Assembly: GCA_044866775.1 (NCBI GenBank)
Contig: JBIOUG010000145.1
Coordinates: 11,015-75,014, forward strand
DNA length: 64,000 nt
Reading direction: 5' to 3'
Source of the DNA: DASUNQ01 sp044866775
GTDB taxonomy: Bacteria; Acidobacteriota; Thermoanaerobaculia; Multivoradales; UBA5704
This document shows positions 42,568-51,202 of this stretch, piece by piece. A program made the position numbers and the translations under genes. The notes under the pieces are model-generated. The model made no database searches and was not told the DNA's origin. It saw nothing but the letters and a program-made list of their open reading frames with translations. How positions within the stretch are numbered: the first letter of the stretch is position 1; the number at the start of each line of letters is the position of its first letter.

Positions 42568-45087
42568 ATGACGACCCGCGCGAAGTTGTCCCTCCTGCTC
42601 GCTCTGGCAGCCCTGCCGATCTTCGCCTCCGCCCTTGCCGCCGGCCCGCCGGAGGCCCTCGCGCCACCGCGGCGGTCCACGCTCACGGCGGTCCCGCACA
42701 GCGACACGCCGCGCACGCTGGCCGCCGCCTACTACAGCCTCAAGTCCGGCCTCGACTCGACCCTCATGCTCAGCAACCAGGGTCCGCACCCGATGGCGGT
42801 CGAGATCCGGCTGTTCAGCCTCGCCGGCGAGCCCTTCGACCTCGAGCCGGTGACCTTGGCCGGCAAGGAGGTGCGCGCGTTCGACCTGCGCGCCGCCGTG
42901 CCGCCGGGCTCCGCCTTCGAGGAAGGCAGCCTGGCGGTCGCTTTCCGCGGCAAGAACCTGGAGCTCGGCGGCCTGCTCAACCTGAGCGACGCCGGGCGCA
43001 GCCTGATCTTCGACGAGGAGCTCTCGGAGCCGGCCACGATGTTCGCCTCCTCGCGGCTGGAAGGCGTCTGGTGGCTGCCCTCGCGGGCGTCGCAGATCCG
43101 TCTGGTCGTCTCCAACACCACCGACGAGCCGCTCACGGCCACGGTGCGCGTGGCCGGCACGGCGCCGAAGCCGAAGGCGCCCGCTCACATCGCTCTGCAG
43201 CCGCACGAGACGCGTGTGCTCGGCCCGGCGGCTCTCGCCGGCGTGCGGGTCCGGTCGCTGATGCGGGTGGGCGGCGTCTCCATCGACCACACGGGACCGC
43301 GGGGCGGGCTGCTCGCGCGCGTCTTGATCCAGAAGCCGTCGATCGGCTACTCGGACGCGATCGAGCTGTGGGACCCGGAGAAGATGGAATCGGCGAAGCT
43401 CGACGGCGCCGGGCTGCGCATCGGCCGGGCCGGCGGCTCGGCGCTGACCCAGGTGCTCGTCGCCAGGAACGTCGGACCGCGCGCCCTGGTGCTCGACGGC
43501 CGTGTCCCCTATCGGACCGCAGGTAGCCGCCAAGGAGTCGTGCACCTGCCGGCGGTCCGGCTCGCCCCCGGCGAGATCCGGGAGATCGACCTCGCCGGCG
43601 CGCTGGCGCGGAGCGGCGTCGCGAGCGCCGCGGCGGCCGGGCTCGAGCTCGAGCACACGGACGTGCCGGGAAGTCTCGTGGCGTCGGCTCTCGCCGTCAG
43701 CGCCGACGGCACGCAGGTCTTCCGCGTGCCGCTCAGGGACGCCGCCCTCTCGAGCAGCACCGGCATCTATCCCTGGAGCCTGGAGGGCGGCTCGACCGCC
43801 GTCGTCTACATCAAGAACACGACCGGCGAGCCCCACCGCTACTCGCTGCACCTCGACTTCGCGGGCGGGCCCTGGGTGCTCGGGCTGCAAACCGTGCCCG
43901 CGCAGCAGACGGTGGCGATCGACCTGCGCGCGCTGCGCGACCGGCAGGTGCCGGACGTCTACGGCAAGACGATCCCCCGGCAGGTGACGGCCGGCAAGGC
44001 CCAGTGGTCGATGAGCGGCCCGGTGCAGAACACGCTCGTCGGGCGCGTCGAGCAGGTGGACCTCGCCCGCGGCATGAGCTTCACGGCGGCGTGCGGCGCC
44101 TGCTGCCCGAACAGCACGATCGACGCCTGGATGGACCCGTCCTTCGTCTCGGGCTTCCTGGGCGGCACCAGCCAGTTCACGGTGTGGACGGTCGAGGAGG
44201 ACTGCTTCGGCTCCACGCTGCCCTGGTATCCCACCAGCGCATGGTTCTTCTCCACCAACCCATCGGTCGCGACGGTCACCTCGAACGGCTTCGCCGAGGC
44301 CGTCGGCCCGGGGACGACGTTCATCCGGGCGGACTACCCGGGCGTCGTCTACCGCAACTGCGCGGCCGAAGCCGGCAACGAGGAGTACTGCTGCGACCAG
44401 TCCGACATGGTGATCCCCTGCGAGGCCGAGTGCCAGGTGAAGCCCACGGTGAAGATCGTCTTCACCGGCTCGGGCGTGCCCTTGCGCGAGGGCAACTCAG
44501 GCACCAACTCCGTCACCATGAAGGCCCAGGCCGATTTCCTCGGCGGCACCTACCTGTGGTCCACGACCAGCAACAAAGTCACCCTCTCCAACACGGACCA
44601 GGAGGTGGTCACCGTCACCGCCGCCTCCGAGAGCGCCGCCGAGAACGACGTCACCATCAAGGTGACCTTCACCATCGAGGGGCAGACCGCCACGGCCGAG
44701 AAGGCGATCACCGTCCAGAAGCCGACCTCCTTCGGGTTCGCCTCCTACGGCACCGCCAACAACGCCGCGGAGAACTGCCCGACCGGCTCGCAAGGAAAGG
44801 TGAAGGACATCAACTGGCAGCTCAAGGACAAGTTCGGCAAGGACATCCAGTTCGCGCTCCCGCTCTCGAGCACGATGCCGATCAGCTCGAATGGGTGCAA
44901 TCTGACGCTCAGCGGCGTCGGATCGTCCAGCACCACGTCGGCCGGCCTCTGGGCGCACCACTATCACTTCTGCACCAGCCGCTGCCCCTGCTCGACGACG
45001 GGCACGCAGAAATACATCGTCAACGGCTTCGAGATCGCCCTTCCCTTCACCTTCGCCTGCGACGGGATTACGGTGGCGGGAAAGTAA
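42568..45087 (+). CDS. Large secreted protein with Big_2-type domain
   Basis: 839 aa. Signal peptide about 1-25 (LSLLLALAALPIFASALAAG). N-terminal half (about 30-480): beta-rich segments of unknown family with repeats such as STLMLSNQGPHPMAVEIRLF and TAVVYIKNTTGEPHRYSLHL, suggesting DUF-type or adhesin-like Ig modules. A Cys-rich segment follows (ACGACCPNSTID). Near 565-600 a bacterial Ig-like (Big_2) motif reads STNPSVATVTSNGFAEAVG. The C-terminal third has more Ig-like sequence and paired Cys (CTSRCPCSTTG). GGGAGCG precedes the ATG. Probably an exported surface protein; no enzyme motif seen. Confidence 0.75.
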   Translation: MTTRAKLSLLLALAALPIFASALAAGPPEALAPPRRSTLTAVPHSDTPRTLAAAYYSLKSGLDSTLMLSNQGPHPMAVEIRLFSLAGEPFDLEPVTLAGKEVRAFDLRAAVPPGSAFEEGSLAVAFRGKNLELGGLLNLSDAGRSLIFDEELSEPATMFASSRLEGVWWLPSRASQIRLVVSNTTDEPLTATVRVAGTAPKPKAPAHIALQPHETRVLGPAALAGVRVRSLMRVGGVSIDHTGPRGGLLARVLIQKPSIGYSDAIELWDPEKMESAKLDGAGLRIGRAGGSALTQVLVARNVGPRALVLDGRVPYRTAGSRQGVVHLPAVRLAPGEIREIDLAGALARSGVASAAAAGLELEHTDVPGSLVASALAVSADGTQVFRVPLRDAALSSSTGIYPWSLEGGSTAVVYIKNTTGEPHRYSLHLDFAGGPWVLGLQTVPAQQTVAIDLRALRDRQVPDVYGKTIPRQVTAGKAQWSMSGPVQNTLVGRVEQVDLARGMSFTAACGACCPNSTIDAWMDPSFVSGFLGGTSQFTVWTVEEDCFGSTLPWYPTSAWFFSTNPSVATVTSNGFAEAVGPGTTFIRADYPGVVYRNCAAEAGNEEYCCDQSDMVIPCEAECQVKPTVKIVFTGSGVPLREGNSGTNSVTMKAQADFLGGTYLWSTTSNKVTLSNTDQEVVTVTAASESAAENDVTIKVTFTIEGQTATAEKAITVQKPTSFGFASYGTANNAAENCPTGSQGKVKDINWQLKDKFGKDIQFALPLSSTMPISSNGCNLTLSGVGSSSTTSAGLWAHHYHFCTSRCPCSTTGTQKYIVNGFEIALPFTFACDGITVAGK

Positions 45088-45093
45088 CCGGGG

Positions 45094-45559
45094 TCAGGCG
45101 GTCAGCGACCGATTGAGCTCCGTGCGGAAGGTGGCCGGATCGAGGCCCGACTCCGGGCCCGCGACGTAGCATTCCCAGAGATCCGGGCCATTGGCCGCGA
45201 TCCAGGCATCGAACTCGCCCCAGGCGGTGCCGAGACCCTCGTAGGGGCCGTGGTAGACCGTCCGCGCCACCGTCGCGGCGGGCAATTGGCCGAGCTGAAC
45301 GCGGCCCATGGCCGCGACCGGCGCCGCGACGGGCACCCCAATCTCGAAATCGAAGATGGCCGGGTCCATCCTCAGGTGGTGCGAGAACCATGGCCCGGTA
45401 GTGGCGATGCCCTGGGCGGCGACGGCGTCCATCAAACTCGCGGTAGCCCGGACCCATGACATTCCGGATCTCCTCCCGCGGAATGGTGAGGTGGATGACG
45501 GCGGACCGCCGCCTAACAGTCAGGCTGCCGCGGAGTGAAGGAAAAGGCGGCTTGTCCAA
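45094..45559 (-). pseudogene. GyrI-like small-molecule-binding protein, frameshifted
   Basis: Two frames read as one GyrI-like protein. N-terminal piece AVIHLTIPREEIRNVMGPGY then REF, followed after a one-base shift (extra G near 45430) by MDAVAAQGIATTGPWFSHHL, MDPAIFDFEIGVPV, TVARTVYHGPYEGLGTAW and DPATFRTELNRSL. The downstream frame alone gives 122 aa from an internal ATG at 45462. The family binds small molecules such as GyrI or AraC effector ligands. Either the gene is broken or an indel error is present. Its 3' end lies 6 nt from the convergent gene. Confidence 0.7.
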
Positions 45560-45575
45560 GGGCTTGGCCGTAAGG

Positions 45576-46277
45576 TCAGAACGACCCGGGCATGCTGGAC
45601 ATGCTGATGGTCAGGAGATACGCCGAGGTAACGGGCTCGCCCTTGACACGGGCCGGAGTGAAGCGCCACTGGCGAAGGTAGTCAAAGACCGCGAAGGCGT
45701 GGAGAGGAAGGGCCTTCGCCGACACCAGGACGGGCTGCGTCGGATAGCCTTCCTCGTCGACCAAGACCTCGACGCTGACGTCCGCGCGCGCGAGGGCGGC
45801 GGCCGGCCCGAAGACGTCTTTCGACGGTCTGGGACGTAGCGCCACCGTGACCGAGTCGCCGGCGACGACTTCGCCGCTCGGCAGGCGCACTTCGCCGCGT
45901 TCGAGCTTGTCTTTTGCCGTGGAGAGGGCGGTCCTTGGCGGCGGCAGCTCCAGGAGGAGGTTGCTGGCGCGGAACGGAGGGAGGAGGGCCAGAGCGCGCG
46001 TCGTGTCCATCGCCACAGCCGTGAACCACCACCACGTCGCGGCACGCTGATCCCCCGCACCGCTGGCGATGGCGGCGCAGTAGGCGGCCTTCTCGGCGTA
46101 CTGCGCGGCCGAGAGCTGGCGGCGGTCGGGCCGCCGGGCTTCGACGGCGGCCAGCCCCTCGCACGCGGCCGAGCCAGCTTGCCAATCGCGGGCCGCCACG
46201 GCTTGCTGCAGGGGGTCGGATGCGTGCGCCGGCGTGGCGAGAGACGCCAGCAGCAGCGCGGGTAGAACGATCTTCAT
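45576..46277 (-). CDS. Exported protein with TonB C-terminal-like domain
   Basis: 233 aa. Signal peptide about 1-19 (IVLPALLLASLATPAHA). Helical N-terminal part with two Cys (SAACEGLAAVEARR, AAYCAAI). Then SGEVVAGDSVTVALRPRPSK. The C-terminal about 70 residues resemble the TonB C-terminal fold: VSVEVLVDEEGYPTQPVLVS, FAVFDYLRQWRFTPARVKGE, PVTSAYLLTISMS. There is no membrane anchor apart from the signal, so it is a free or secreted TonB-C protein rather than a classic energy transducer. The DUF2277 gene ends 3 nt upstream, so co-transcription is likely. Confidence 0.75.
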   Translation of the reverse strand: MKIVLPALLLASLATPAHASDPLQQAVAARDWQAGSAACEGLAAVEARRPDRRQLSAAQYAEKAAYCAAIASGAGDQRAATWWWFTAVAMDTTRALALLPPFRASNLLLELPPPRTALSTAKDKLERGEVRLPSGEVVAGDSVTVALRPRPSKDVFGPAAALARADVSVEVLVDEEGYPTQPVLVSAKALPLHAFAVFDYLRQWRFTPARVKGEPVTSAYLLTISMSSMPGSF

Positions 46278-46567
46278 CGCCGAGGAGCGGGCGCATCCGC
46301 CGCGGGAAAGCGAACCGCGTTCCGGGCGCGGGCCTTCGAAGCCTCGACCTCTCGGTCGCGCGGCGGAGCGTTGGTCACCAGGGAGTCGAGCAGCTCGCGC
46401 GCGACCTGGGTCACCTGGTCGACGGCGCGATTGAAGGCAGCTTCGTTGGCCTTGGACGGCCGCGTGAAGCCGCTCAGCTTGCGGACGAACTGCAGGGCCG
46501 ACGCGCGGACCTCATCGTCCGTGGCCGGCGGCGCGAAGTTGTGCAGGGTCTTGATGTTGCGGCACAT
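46274..46567 (-). CDS. DUF2277 family protein
   Basis: 97 aa. The family signature is strong: MCRNIKTLHNFAPPATDDEV, then RASALQFVRKLSGFTRPSKA, EAAFNRAVDQVTQVARELLD and SLVTNAPPRDREVEASKAR. The N-terminal MCRNI with its Cys is nearly invariant in DUF2277. Function is not established. It overlaps the start of the downstream gene at 46277 by 4 nt, so the two form a coupled pair. Confidence 0.88.
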   Translation of the reverse strand: MCRNIKTLHNFAPPATDDEVRASALQFVRKLSGFTRPSKANEAAFNRAVDQVTQVARELLDSLVTNAPPRDREVEASKARARNAVRFPAADAPAPRR

Positions 46568-46621
46568 CTGGAGCTCTCCTCGCCATCTGTCTGAGCGCGC
46601 GATTATACCCCGCGGCCGTGC

Positions 46622-47134
46622 TCACTTGGCGACCTTCACGATGGTCTCCCACGTGCGGGTCGTGACCTCCTTGCCGAACGTCTTCTCGATGAGCGTCATG
46701 AAGACCGGTCCCTTCGGAGTCCGGACGTAGGCGGTGAAGGCCTCGCGGTCCTTCACGCTCAGGATGCGGGCGCCTTCGAGCTCGATCGGTAGCTCGAGCC
46801 CGGTTTCCGGCCTGGCGCGAAGGAAGGTGACGACGCGCTTCGCGCCCGGCGGCAGCCGGAAGGCCTGGTATGGGTCGGCGGCGAGGATCGCGCGCAGCGC
46901 CTCGACTGGACGCACGATCGTCGGGAAGGCACGGCCGAGCCGCTCCTTCATCGCCGCCTCGGCCCGGCGCTCGAGCGCTGCCTCCGGCGCCCTGGCCGCG
47001 CTGAAGACCACGTTGCCGCTCGCGAGGACTGTCTTCACGTCGGTGAATCCTGCCGCCTCGAACGCCGCCTTCAGCTCCGGCATCTTGGCGTTCATCGGCA
47101 TGACGCCGCGAAGGAACGCCGCGTAGCGTGGCAT
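46622..47134 (-). CDS. DUF1697 family protein
   Basis: 170 aa. Recognised from YAAFLRGVMPMNAKMPELKA, AGFTDVKTVLASGNVVFSAA and MKERLGRAFPTIVRPVEALR, the typical DUF1697 N-terminal and central blocks (RGINV/GNVVF motif). These proteins have two ferredoxin-like domains. Their role is unknown. It stands alone on the minus strand with a short, poor upstream ribosome site. Confidence 0.85.
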   Translation of the reverse strand: MPRYAAFLRGVMPMNAKMPELKAAFEAAGFTDVKTVLASGNVVFSAARAPEAALERRAEAAMKERLGRAFPTIVRPVEALRAILAADPYQAFRLPPGAKRVVTFLRARPETGLELPIELEGARILSVKDREAFTAYVRTPKGPVFMTLIEKTFGKEVTTRTWETIVKVAK

Positions 47135-47248
47135 CGTCGCCGGCCCTCCGCAGGAGTCGCCGCCGCGGCGGAACCGCCGCGGCGCCACGCCGGCGACGGA
47201 TCCGACCCGCGGATGAAGTGCGTCCGCGCGGTATCTTACAGGCGACGC

Positions 47249-48004
47249 ATGGCGCTCCGTAGGCCTCCCCTGCTGGCGGTCGCCCTCAACGGCTCCCGCG
47301 ACCACCCGCAAGTCCCCCGGACACCGGGTGAGCTTGCCGCAGCGGCGGGCGCCTGCGTCGCGGCCGGAGCGCGCGTCCTTCACCTGCACCCCTACGATGC
47401 CTCGGGCCGCGAAACCCTGGCGCCCGAGCCGTGCGCGGCAGCGCTGCGCGCGGTCCGTGCCGCGTGCCCCGGCGTCCCGGTCTCGCTGAGCACGTCGGCG
47501 GCGATCGAGGCCGATCCACAGCGGCGCCTGGAGCTGGTGGCGAGCTGGACGGCGCTTCCCGAGCTGGTCACCGCCAATCAGGGGGAGGCCGGCATCGCCG
47601 CGCTCTGCGAGCACCTCATCGCACGCGGAGTGGGGATCGAGGCCGGCCTGCTCAGTCTTGCCGACGCCGAGGCGTTCGTTCGCTCGGGGCTCGTGGACCG
47701 TTGCGTTCGCGTCCTCGTCGAGCCCCTCGATGCGGACCCCCGAGAGGCCGTCGCCCACGCTGCCGCCATGGAGGACGTCCTCATTGCCGCCGCGGTCGCC
47801 CTCGAGCAGGTCCATCACGGCGATGGCCTCGCGAGCTGGGCCGTCAGCGCGCGGGCGCTGGAGCGTGGGCACGGCATGCGCACCGGTCTCGAGGACACGC
47901 CCGTCCTTCCCGACGGCCGTCCGGCCGCCGACAACACCGCTCTGGTCCGCGCCGCGGCGGCGATGATCGGCGAGTTGGCCCGGAGTGGTGGCGGTCGAGG
48001 CTAA
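47249..48004 (+). CDS. BKACE-family protein (DUF849-like, 3-keto-5-aminohexanoate cleavage type)
   Basis: 251 aa. The metal-binding core is recognisable as GARVLHLHPYDASGRETLAP, with the HxH of the zinc site. GVPVSLSTSAAIEADPQRRL, VTANQGEAGIAALCEHLIAR and GLEDTPVLPDGRPAADNTAL are typical of BKACE enzymes, which condense or cleave beta-keto acids with acetyl-CoA. It is shorter than the about 275-residue average and the substrate is unknown. The ATG at 47249 is used; TATCTT lies 11 nt before it, and no strong Shine-Dalgarno is seen. Its TAA overlaps the convergent gene's stop. Confidence 0.8.
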   Translation: MALRRPPLLAVALNGSRDHPQVPRTPGELAAAAGACVAAGARVLHLHPYDASGRETLAPEPCAAALRAVRAACPGVPVSLSTSAAIEADPQRRLELVASWTALPELVTANQGEAGIAALCEHLIARGVGIEAGLLSLADAEAFVRSGLVDRCVRVLVEPLDADPREAVAHAAAMEDVLIAAAVALEQVHHGDGLASWAVSARALERGHGMRTGLEDTPVLPDGRPAADNTALVRAAAAMIGELARSGGGRG

Positions 48005-48630
48005 CGGTCGCCGCGAGCGGCCCGCCCACGTGTCGACGACGCCATCAGCGCGAGAGCCGCCGCGGCGGCGAGCCGGTGGTCGGTCGACCAGGGTTTGCCG
48101 GCCGCGCGGCCGATGCCGGAGAGCAGGGGCTTGAGGGCTGGGACGGTGGTGCCCAGCGCCTCAGCCGCGTGTTGATAGAGGTCGCGCTCAGGGAAGAGCG
48201 TCGCGGAGATGCCGTGCGCCAGGAGGGCCTCTGCGAGAGCGCTGCGGAAGAGCCGACCTTCGAGGCCGTGCGCCCGCATGTGCGGATGCCTGATCGTCAG
48301 CGGGTCGGTGAGGCTGCCGACGACCAACGCCGCCGCAGTGACGTGCAGCCCCTGCGAACCCCAGTCGCTGACGGCCTGCGCCACCGACGCCTCGGCCGCA
48401 CGAGCGACGGCTTGGAGCCGCGGGCCGAGGCGGGCTTCGTCCTGCTCGAGAGTGCCGAAGCCCGCGTGGTACGGCTGGGTGGTCGCGGGATCCTCGGGAT
48501 CTGCCAGTAGGAGGTCGCGACGGTCGAGGAGCCTGGGAGCGCCCTCTCCGGCGGAGACGAGGACCGCGACCGCTCGACCCGAGCGGACCTTGCAGCCAAG
48601 GACCGCGCTCTCTCCCGTTGTGCCAGACAA
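48001..48630 (-). CDS. Conserved protein of unknown function
   Basis: 209 aa. TTG start with AGGAG 6 nt ahead. Sequence shows GCKVRSGRAVAVLVSAGEGA, YHAGFGTLEQDEARLGPRLQ and VTAAALVVGSLTDPLTIRHP, then AHGLEGRLFRSALAEALLAH. Glycine-rich, alternating strands and helices suggest a cytosolic alpha/beta fold with an actin-like or RNase H-like feel, but I cannot name a family. It is convergent with the BKACE gene, overlapping by 4 nt at the stops. Confidence 0.65.
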   Translation of the reverse strand: MSGTTGESAVLGCKVRSGRAVAVLVSAGEGAPRLLDRRDLLLADPEDPATTQPYHAGFGTLEQDEARLGPRLQAVARAAEASVAQAVSDWGSQGLHVTAAALVVGSLTDPLTIRHPHMRAHGLEGRLFRSALAEALLAHGISATLFPERDLYQHAAEALGTTVPALKPLLSGIGRAAGKPWSTDHRLAAAAALALMASSTRGRAARGDR

Positions 48631-48639
48631 GCCGGGCTC

Positions 48640-48875
48640 CTAAGAGCGCCGTGCGAACTTCAGGTGCGTCACCTTGGGCGCCGCGACCGTCCGCACGAGC
48701 TGCGCGGCACTCGCTCCGCCGGCGAGCGACATCGAGATCCTGAGGCGCAGCCTGGACACGCTCACTCCGCCGAACCTTCCATCGCCGCCAGCATCCCACG
48801 ATCCTGCTCCAGCCGGCCCTGGAGCAGCGCCAGGAGCTCGCCTTCTCGCTGTCCATGACCGTCTCCTCCAGTCCT
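48640..48875 (-). pseudogene. Degraded region with two gene-tail fragments
   Basis: Two minus-strand fragments lie here in different frames. One (48762-48856) starts with an ATG that has GGAGGAG 6 nt ahead but needs a one-base shift to read GELLALLQGRLEQDRGMLAA and stop. The other (48640-48760) reads VSRLRLRISMSLAGGASAAQ and KVTHLKFARRS before a TAG, without a start. The first resembles the fragment ahead of the TIR gene at 63429. No intact gene is visible. Confidence 0.4.
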
Positions 48876-49478
48876 CTACTCGCAGACCTCATTCTCGAGT
48901 GGGTAGTCGTCCCAGGGACTCTGCTGGTTCAGCGTGCAGGTATCGGTGCCGAAGAGAAACGAGCGCCAGGCCGCCCAAGACCAGAAACCCGTCTCATTCT
49001 CGCCCGTACACTGCTGCCCGCTCGTGCCGTTGATGTAGACCCAATTCGCGGCAGAGCTCGGGTAGCTGATCTGGCACTCGGACTCGTACGTGCAGTCGTA
49101 ACTGCACTCGTAAGCACCTGCTATGTATGGGGCTCTACAGATAACTACGGGCGAGGATGGAAAACACCACTGCCTCATCCTTTCGGGGTTCGACCCGTCT
49201 TCCATCACACAACTACAGTCCGGGTCGCCCACGCTGCAAGAGACAGTCCCCCATGCGCAGCAGGGCGCTCCATAGCAGGTGTTCCAGCTATAGGACGAGC
49301 TGGGCGATTGGCCGGCGTTATATTCACAGAGGCACGCGGCGTCGTCATGACCTTCGCCGCACGTATTGCCGCACCATTGCGCCTTGACATTGACCCATTG
49401 GCCCTCCTGTGCGTGCGCCGTCCCGAGCGCTGACGCCGCGACAACCAAAGTCCCAAGCAAAAGACCTCGATTCCACAT
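48876..49478 (-). CDS. Secreted cysteine-rich protein
   Basis: 200 aa with a signal peptide (about 1-23, RGLLLGTLVVAASALGTAHA). The mature protein has about 20 Cys in pairs and triplets: WCGNTCGEGHDDAACLCEYN, CYGAPCCAW, SCSVGDPDCSCVMEDG, CSYDCTYESEC. It is also rich in Ser, Trp and Tyr. The pattern implies several disulphides, so it should be exported or exposed. Base composition is less GC-rich than neighbours. No family was recognised. The first fragments of the degraded region lie after its stop. Confidence 0.65.
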   Translation of the reverse strand: MWNRGLLLGTLVVAASALGTAHAQEGQWVNVKAQWCGNTCGEGHDDAACLCEYNAGQSPSSSYSWNTCYGAPCCAWGTVSCSVGDPDCSCVMEDGSNPERMRQWCFPSSPVVICRAPYIAGAYECSYDCTYESECQISYPSSAANWVYINGTSGQQCTGENETGFWSWAAWRSFLFGTDTCTLNQQSPWDDYPLENEVCE

Positions 49479-49536
49479 AGGTGCGCTCCTGTCTACCGCC
49501 CAATTGGCGGGTGGCTAACCGCTGCTCTCAACCCTA

Positions 49537-49745
49537 TCAGCTCTGTGAGTGAGACCGACGCCGCCGGCGCGCTCGGGAGGCGAAGGCGTGTCCCGCCCAC
49601 GTGCTGGCCAGGCCGTGAAGCGGCGAGTAGGCTGCCCACACGGACTCCGCCCACCGCCGCACGGCTGCCCCGTGCTCCGCCGGCGTCTTCGCGCCGACCA
49701 TGTCCGCAATCGTCAGGTCGCCGCGAAACGAAGGTCGTGGCGTGC
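49537..49745 (-). pseudogene. DUF5946-like tail remnant
   Basis: The minus-strand frame reads RPSFRGDLTIADMVGAKTPA, RRWAESVWAAYSPLHGLAST and ends SHSQS at the stop near 49537. DUF5946-type proteins end similarly (RLTIAD...). There is no start, and the frame upstream runs into the unrelated 89-aa gene. It looks like the surviving C-terminus of such a protein. Confidence 0.4.
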
Positions 49746-49750
49746 CGCGA

Positions 49751-50020
49751 TCATGGCCGATACGGCTCAGCGGAGCGGGGTGCGTCAGGCAGTTGCTCGT
49801 CGAGCGACTGGCGGTACTGCAGACACCCGCGGAGGAACTCCGGCCACGTGGGAACCGCCGGCAGCGTGTCGGTCTTCTCGGGCAGCAGGCCCCAGAGCGC
49901 CGGGTGGTGCCAGCAGAGCTGATGGCCGGTGCTGTCACGGTGCACCCGGATTCCCGCGCGCAGCCGTCTCGCCTCGGCGATCAACTGGTCGCGTGTCATC
50001 GCTTCGAGGTCCTCGTCCAT
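49751..50020 (-). CDS. Small conserved protein of unknown function
   Basis: 89 aa: MDEDLEAMTRDQLIAEARRL, GIRVHRDSTGHQLCWHHPAL, WGLLPEKTDTLPAVPTWPEF and QYRQSLDEQLPDAPRSAEPY. I recognise it as a widespread conserved hypothetical in Proteobacteria and related groups (the HxxS...WHHPxLW pattern), though I cannot attach a domain name. It is cytosolic. A remnant of another gene follows. Separated from the upstream membrane-protein gene by 12 nt on the same strand. Confidence 0.7.
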   Translation of the reverse strand: MDEDLEAMTRDQLIAEARRLRAGIRVHRDSTGHQLCWHHPALWGLLPEKTDTLPAVPTWPEFLRGCLQYRQSLDEQLPDAPRSAEPYRP

Positions 50021-50032
50021 GACGTCTCCGTG

Positions 50033-50419
50033 TCACGCCGCGGCCCAGACGTGGTAGCCGAGGAGCGCCGCGAGGGCCAGGAACAGCACTCCCGGGACGA
50101 TGAAGAGGTGGGCCCGCTCGTGGGACGGGATCTGGAGCTTGCGCAGGCCGAACGCCGGGAAGGCGAAGTAGATGACGGCCTTGACGACCTGCGCCCAGCC
50201 GACGAGCGTCAGCACCAGCGGGATACCCGACCACACGTTGTGGAAGGCGACCACGATCGAGCCGAAGAGGAGGCTCAGGAAGGCCGTGGCGAAGACGCCG
50301 GGCTCGCCGCGCTCGCGCAGCAGCGCGAAGAAGTCGACCCACGCATGCGGCCGCAGCACGTGCGAGAGGCCGATGACGGCGAACTGGATCACCGCGTAGA
50401 TCTGGATTGCGCGTTCCAA
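50033..50419 (-). CDS. Small membrane protein
   Basis: 128 aa with four predicted membrane helices (about residues 5-23, 38-60, 62-85 and 105-127). Sequence includes MERAIQIYAVIQFAVIGLSH, FATAFLSLLFGSIVVAFHNV and VLTLVGWAQVVKAVIYFAFP. No family could be named. It precedes the 89-aa gene with a 12-nt gap, so co-transcription is likely. Confidence 0.65.
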   Translation of the reverse strand: MERAIQIYAVIQFAVIGLSHVLRPHAWVDFFALLRERGEPGVFATAFLSLLFGSIVVAFHNVWSGIPLVLTLVGWAQVVKAVIYFAFPAFGLRKLQIPSHERAHLFIVPGVLFLALAALLGYHVWAAA

Positions 50420-50727
50420 GAGACCGCCTCCCGGCCAGGTCGGTCATCCCGGCGAGCTGGCCCTCGCCTCAGCGCGCGACATCGGGAGGGCCGGCACCCG
50501 CGGCAGGCGCCGCCTCGGCGAGCCTCAGACTAGCTACCGATGCGGCCTGAAGGCAACTGCGCGCTCCGCCCAGGTACGGGCCGGCCGTGAAGCGTTGCCC
50601 TTGGGGAGATCACGTCACCGCTCCTTGCCGGCGCAGGCAGCGCCGTCACTGCGGCGCGTCGAGGAGTAGCGAACCCAGGCGGAGTACTACGTGGTTTCGG
50701 AGCCCATGGCGTCTGGTCGTCCGCGGG
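50420..50727. other. Intergenic gap without a supported gene
   Basis: 308 nt with no open frame that looks coding and no clear repeat. I see no promoter or terminator that I can defend. Confidence 0.4.
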
Positions 50728-51141
50728 TCAGCTCGTCGCCTGCTGGTCGCGGCCCGGTTTGGCCGCGGCGAGGGCCTTCTCGATCGTGATCGCCATTTCA
50801 CGCGCCTCCCTGGCCAGCACTCGCGCGAGCTGCGCCAGCTCCCGCACGCGCGCGTCGCCGTCGCACTCGACGCGGTCCCTGCCGGCCTCCCGCAGGAAGC
50901 CGTGGAGGTGGCGCAGCTCCTTGGCGGCGGCGCCGAGATCGCGGCCGGTGTCGTCGGCGCCGCGGTCCTGGAAGGGCTGCGCCTCGAGCGAGAGGTCGTA
51001 GAGCAATTGGCCGAACGGGCGCAGGGCGGTCTCGATGAGCTCGTCGGTGAAGAAGACGAGCATCGTCTCGCGGAAGGCGCCCTGGTCGTCCCAGGGGGCT
51101 TGCTTGGGCGGGCGCTGAATCGCCCCTCGCTGCGGGCTCAT
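50728..51141 (-). CDS. Conserved hypothetical protein
   Basis: 137 aa: MSPQRGAIQRPPKQAPWDDQ, then RETMLVFFTDELIETALRPF, YDLSLEAQPFQDRGADDTGR and helical VRELAQLARVLAREAREMAI. GAGGA lies 7 nt before the ATG. It looks cytosolic and largely helical. No family was recognised. It is downstream, by 61 nt, of the 128-aa gene on the same strand, so the two may be co-transcribed. Confidence 0.5.
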   Translation of the reverse strand: MSPQRGAIQRPPKQAPWDDQGAFRETMLVFFTDELIETALRPFGQLLYDLSLEAQPFQDRGADDTGRDLGAAAKELRHLHGFLREAGRDRVECDGDARVRELAQLARVLAREAREMAITIEKALAAAKPGRDQQATS

Positions 51142-51202
51142 GACGTTGTCCTCGATCAGGAAGCGGCGTGCCGGCGGGGGGTGGCCCCACCGGCACGGGT
51201 TG

